Position numbers and translations under genes: made by a program. A stretch of 14,617 nt of DNA from Propionibacteriaceae bacterium (GTDB lineage: Bacteria > Actinomycetota > Actinomycetes > Propionibacteriales > Propionibacteriaceae): NCBI GenBank assembly GCA_030538175.1, contig JAUNUL010000030.1, positions 1-14,617 of the forward strand, written 5' to 3'. Under the pieces are notes generated by a model that worked only from the letters and a program-made list of their open reading frames with translations, did no database searches and was not told where the DNA came from. Of the stretch, positions 12,738 through 14,617 are shown one piece after another (position 1 is the first letter of the stretch; every line of letters begins with the position of its first letter).

Positions 12738-14049
12738 CGAGCATCCAGGCGTGCACCGTCTCGCCGGCCTTGATGACCTCGGTTGCATCGTCGATGAGCA
12801 GCAGGGCGTTCGACTTCTGCAGCCCACCGAGCAGGTGGGAGGAGTGCCCGCTGACCTCCTCGACGACCCGTCGACCACCCCGATCGGTCCGGATAGTCGC
12901 CCGCACGAAGCGGGCCCGGCCGGGCTTGGAGCGGATGATCGTGTTGGTCACCGCGGTCACGGTCGGACGCTCCACCGGCGTGATGCCGAGCAGCTTGCGG
13001 ATCACGGGCCGGACGAACACCTCGAACGAGACGAACGAGCTCACCGGGTTGCCGGGCAACATCAGGATCGGGATCTCGTCGTCACCGATCAGACCGAACC
13101 CCTGCGGTTTGCCTGGCTGCATGCCGATCTTGGCGAAGTCGACCATCCCCAATTCCGGGGCGACGGCCTTGACGACATCCCAGTCGCCCTCGGAGATGCC
13201 GCCGGTGGTCACGATCAGGTCGGCCCGGACCAGCTGATCACTGATCGTCTGCTTGAGCACCGCCGGGTCGTCCCCCACGGCGCCGACCCGAAACACCTGG
13301 GCGCCGGCAGCACGTGCCTGGGCGGCCACCATGAACGAGTTCGAGTCGAACAGTTGCCCCAGTTCGGTCAGCCGCAGGCCTGGCTCGACGAGCTCCGATC
13401 CGGTGGACAGCACCACCACCCGCGGCCTGGGGCGGGCGAGAACCTTGTCGATGCCGATGCCGGCCAACAGCCCGATCGTGCGGGCGTCGATCACGTCCCC
13501 GTGCTGCAGCAGCTCCTCGCCCTCGGTGATGTCGGAACCCAGGCGGCGGATGTTCTTGTCGACGTCGATCTCGGCGAAGATCTGCACGTCCTCGGCGCCG
13601 CGATCGGTCAGCTCATATTGGATGACGGTGTCGGCACCCTCCGGGACCGGGGCACCGGTCATGATCTTCATCGCGGTGCCGGGGGCGAGCACGCGGTCTG
13701 CCACCGTCCCGGCCGCGATCTCCCCGACCACGGCGAGGGTGACGGGCCGCTTCTCCGAGGCACCCTTGGTATCAGCGGCTTGGATCGCATAGCCATCCAT
13801 CGCTGCGTTATCGAAGCCGGGCAGGGAGACATCGGACTCGATGTCCTCGCACAGGCTCAACCCGAGGGCATCCAACACGTGCATGCCGAACGGCGGCAGC
13901 GGCTGGATCTGCTCGAGAATCCAGTCCCGCTGCGCGGTCCAGTCACGCAGCCCATGCTCGTTGGGTGGCGGTGGGGTCGGCAGGGTCGGTGCCGGTGGCT
14001 CCTCGACCGGCTCGGGTTCCACTGTCTTCTTCCGACCGAACAATCGCAT
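12730..14049 (-). CDS. moeA: MoeA-type molybdopterin molybdotransferase, gephyrin-like Glp
   Basis: A 439-aa MoeA/gephyrin homologue. MoeA inserts molybdate into adenylylated molybdopterin; in Corynebacterium the homologue Glp also binds FtsZ and the membrane protein GlpR. After a 35-residue N-terminal extension (basic MRLFGRKK, then a P/E-rich linker) come [12 protein letters not shown] (77-88), GEIAAG (109-114), [20 protein letters not shown] (126-145), [11 protein letters not shown] (171-181), the LSTGSEL stretch (214-220) with FDSN (234-237), [15 protein letters not shown] (280-294), [10 protein letters not shown] and [13 protein letters not shown]. These are all the usual MoeA motifs. 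The C-terminal beta domain is complete. The ATG at 14049 was chosen since the extra 46 upstream codons overlap the divergent gene, and the start has a leaderless-type TAGGGT 7 nt before it. The glpR/sepX gene on the same strand makes the Glp role likely, but both roles remain possible. Confidence 0.93.
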   Translation of the reverse strand: MRLFGRKKTVEPEPVEEPPAPTLPTPPPPNEHGLRDWTAQRDWILEQIQPLPPFGMHVLDALGLSLCEDIESDVSLPGFDNAAMDGYAIQAADTKGASEKRPVTLAVVGEIAAGTVADRVLAPGTAMKIMTGAPVPEGADTVIQYELTDRGAEDVQIFAEIDVDKNIRRLGSDITEGEELLQHGDVIDARTIGLLAGIGIDKVLARPRPRVVVLSTGSELVEPGLRLTELGQLFDSNSFMVAAQARAAGAQVFRVGAVGDDPAVLKQTISDQLVRADLIVTTGGISEGDWDVVKAVAPELGMVDFAKIGMQPGKPQGFGLIGDDEIPILMLPGNPVSSFVSFEVFVRPVIRKLLGITPVERPTVTAVTNTIIRSKPGRARFVRATIRTDRGGRRVVEEVSGHSSHLLGGLQKSNALLLIDDATEVIKAGETVHAWMLDE

Positions 14050-14055
14050 GTGACC

Positions 14056-14062
14056 TACCCTA
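14056..14062. promoter_or_regulatory. Overlapping divergent leaderless -10 boxes
   Basis: The heptamer TACCCTA gives TACCCT on the plus strand (14056-14061, 6 nt before the ATG at 14068) and TAGGGT on the minus strand (14057-14062, 7 nt before the ATG at 14049). Both fit TAnnnT -10 boxes spaced for leaderless transcripts. They share five base pairs in an 18-bp intergenic gap. Confidence 0.55.
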
Positions 14063-14067
14063 GGCGA

Positions 14068-14617
14068 ATGGATTCCCTCTCTGAGGCCGACCACGCCGCC
14101 CTCCGGGAGGCCAAGCAGACCCTCCGCTCCGCGGTCCGCACCAGGCGTTCGGCACGCGATGACATGACGATGGCCGCCCTGGACCATCAGCGTTTCGACT
14201 GGCTGAGCGAGTTCCTCGACTCCCCCGGGGAGGGGTTCACGCTCGCCACCTATTTCTCGATTCCCCCTGAACCCAGCACGTGGGAATTGGTCGCCTGGCT
14301 CCAGGCCCGTCGGGTGACGGTCCTGCTGCCCGTCCTGGGTCCCCGGGCCGACGGCAGCCCGCGACGGGAGCCGGACTGGGCCCCGTACGCCGGGCCGGAT
14401 TCCCTGCGCAGCGGCCTGTGGGGGATCCCGGAGCCGACCACCCCGGCGCTCGGCGCGCGCGGGCTCGCGAGTGCCGAGGTGGTGGTCTGTTCGGCCCTGG
14501 CCGGCACGGAGACCGGCAAGCGGCTGGGCATGGGGGGTGGCTGGTTTGACCGGGCGCTGGAGTACGCGGCGCCGGACGCGGTCTTCGTCACCCTGTTGAA
14601 CGACGATGAGATCCTCG
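14068..14617 (+). CDS. 5-formyltetrahydrofolate cyclo-ligase (partial, cut by window end)
   Basis: An open frame of 183 codons running off the window, encoding most of a 5-formyltetrahydrofolate cyclo-ligase (MTHFS/YgfA family), which uses ATP to turn 5-formyl-THF into 5,10-methenyl-THF. Visible are an N-terminal helix ALREAKQTLRSAVRTRRSA, FTLATYFSIPPEPSTWELV, VTVLLPVLGP, the LRSGLWGIPEPT segment and the family signature near the end, ETGKRLGMGGGWFDRAL (the GKRLGxGGGxxDR ATP/phosphate motif). The signature has Trp-Phe where Tyr-Tyr is common. The ATG at 14068 has no Shine-Dalgarno but a TACCCT box 6 nt upstream. It is divergent from moeA. In many actinomycetes a galU gene stands between this gene and moeA; it is absent here. 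The last few dozen residues are missing only because the window ends. Confidence 0.92.
   Translation, partial: MDSLSEADHAALREAKQTLRSAVRTRRSARDDMTMAALDHQRFDWLSEFLDSPGEGFTLATYFSIPPEPSTWELVAWLQARRVTVLLPVLGPRADGSPRREPDWAPYAGPDSLRSGLWGIPEPTTPALGARGLASAEVVVCSALAGTETGKRLGMGGGWFDRALEYAAPDAVFVTLLNDDEIL

Noticed and set aside
14050..14187. Longer N-terminus for MoeA from 14187
   Set aside because: It would overlap the divergent cyclo-ligase gene by about 120 bp, and the translated residues look like antisense composition.
1..14617. CRISPR array, insertion sequence or prophage
   Set aside because: No spaced direct repeats, transposase or phage genes; all sizeable frames are accounted for by housekeeping and metabolic genes.

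Overview
This is a gene-dense, GC-rich window from an actinomycete. GTG starts are common, promoter -10 boxes follow the TAnnnT pattern placed directly on start codons (leaderless mRNAs), and there is a GlpR/SepX-type divisome membrane protein, a family known from Actinobacteria. The gene set would suit a Propionibacteriaceae-like organism, but that is an inference; no rRNA or other strong taxonomic marker is present.

Region 1 (13-5687, minus strand) is a nucleoside uptake and salvage operon read from right to left: a Bmp/PnrA-type binding lipoprotein, a double ATPase, two permeases and cytidine deaminase. The ATPase and permease genes are joined by 4-bp overlaps. A GC-rich hairpin separates the highly needed lipoprotein gene from the rest. 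The operon has a plausible promoter at 5736-5764 with a dyad upstream of it. Region 2 (5842-6628) holds a gene for the nucleoid protein HU (minus strand) with a good terminator. Upstream of it is a 457-bp gene-free stretch with a consensus -10 box, a perfect 17-bp dyad over the -35 position and four stem-loops on the minus strand: a candidate unannotated small RNA or long hup leader.

Region 3 (6629-9678, plus strand) is a tight three-gene glycopolymer unit. It encodes a cytoplasmic alpha/alpha-toroid protein of unknown function, a TagA/WecG-type N-acetylmannosaminyltransferase and UDP-GlcNAc 2-epimerase. The epimerase makes UDP-ManNAc, the transferase would put ManNAc on undecaprenyl-PP-GlcNAc, and the toroid gene overlaps the transferase gene by 4 bp, so it probably belongs to the same pathway. 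A leaderless YfbM/DUF1877 gene follows, converging on a tRNA-Ala(CGC) gene.

Region 4 (10342-14617) is the conserved actinobacterial cell-division/molybdenum-cofactor neighbourhood. On the minus strand it runs moeA (glp), moaC, mog, a RimJ/RimL acetyltransferase and glpR/sepX. The 5-formyltetrahydrofolate cyclo-ligase gene is divergent on the plus strand and cut by the window end. moeA-moaC and moaC-mog share the same 8-nt overlap design. moeA and the cyclo-ligase gene appear to be driven by two leaderless promoters whose -10 boxes overlap by five bases in an 18-bp gap. Nothing in the window looks like a mobile element, a CRISPR array or a prophage.
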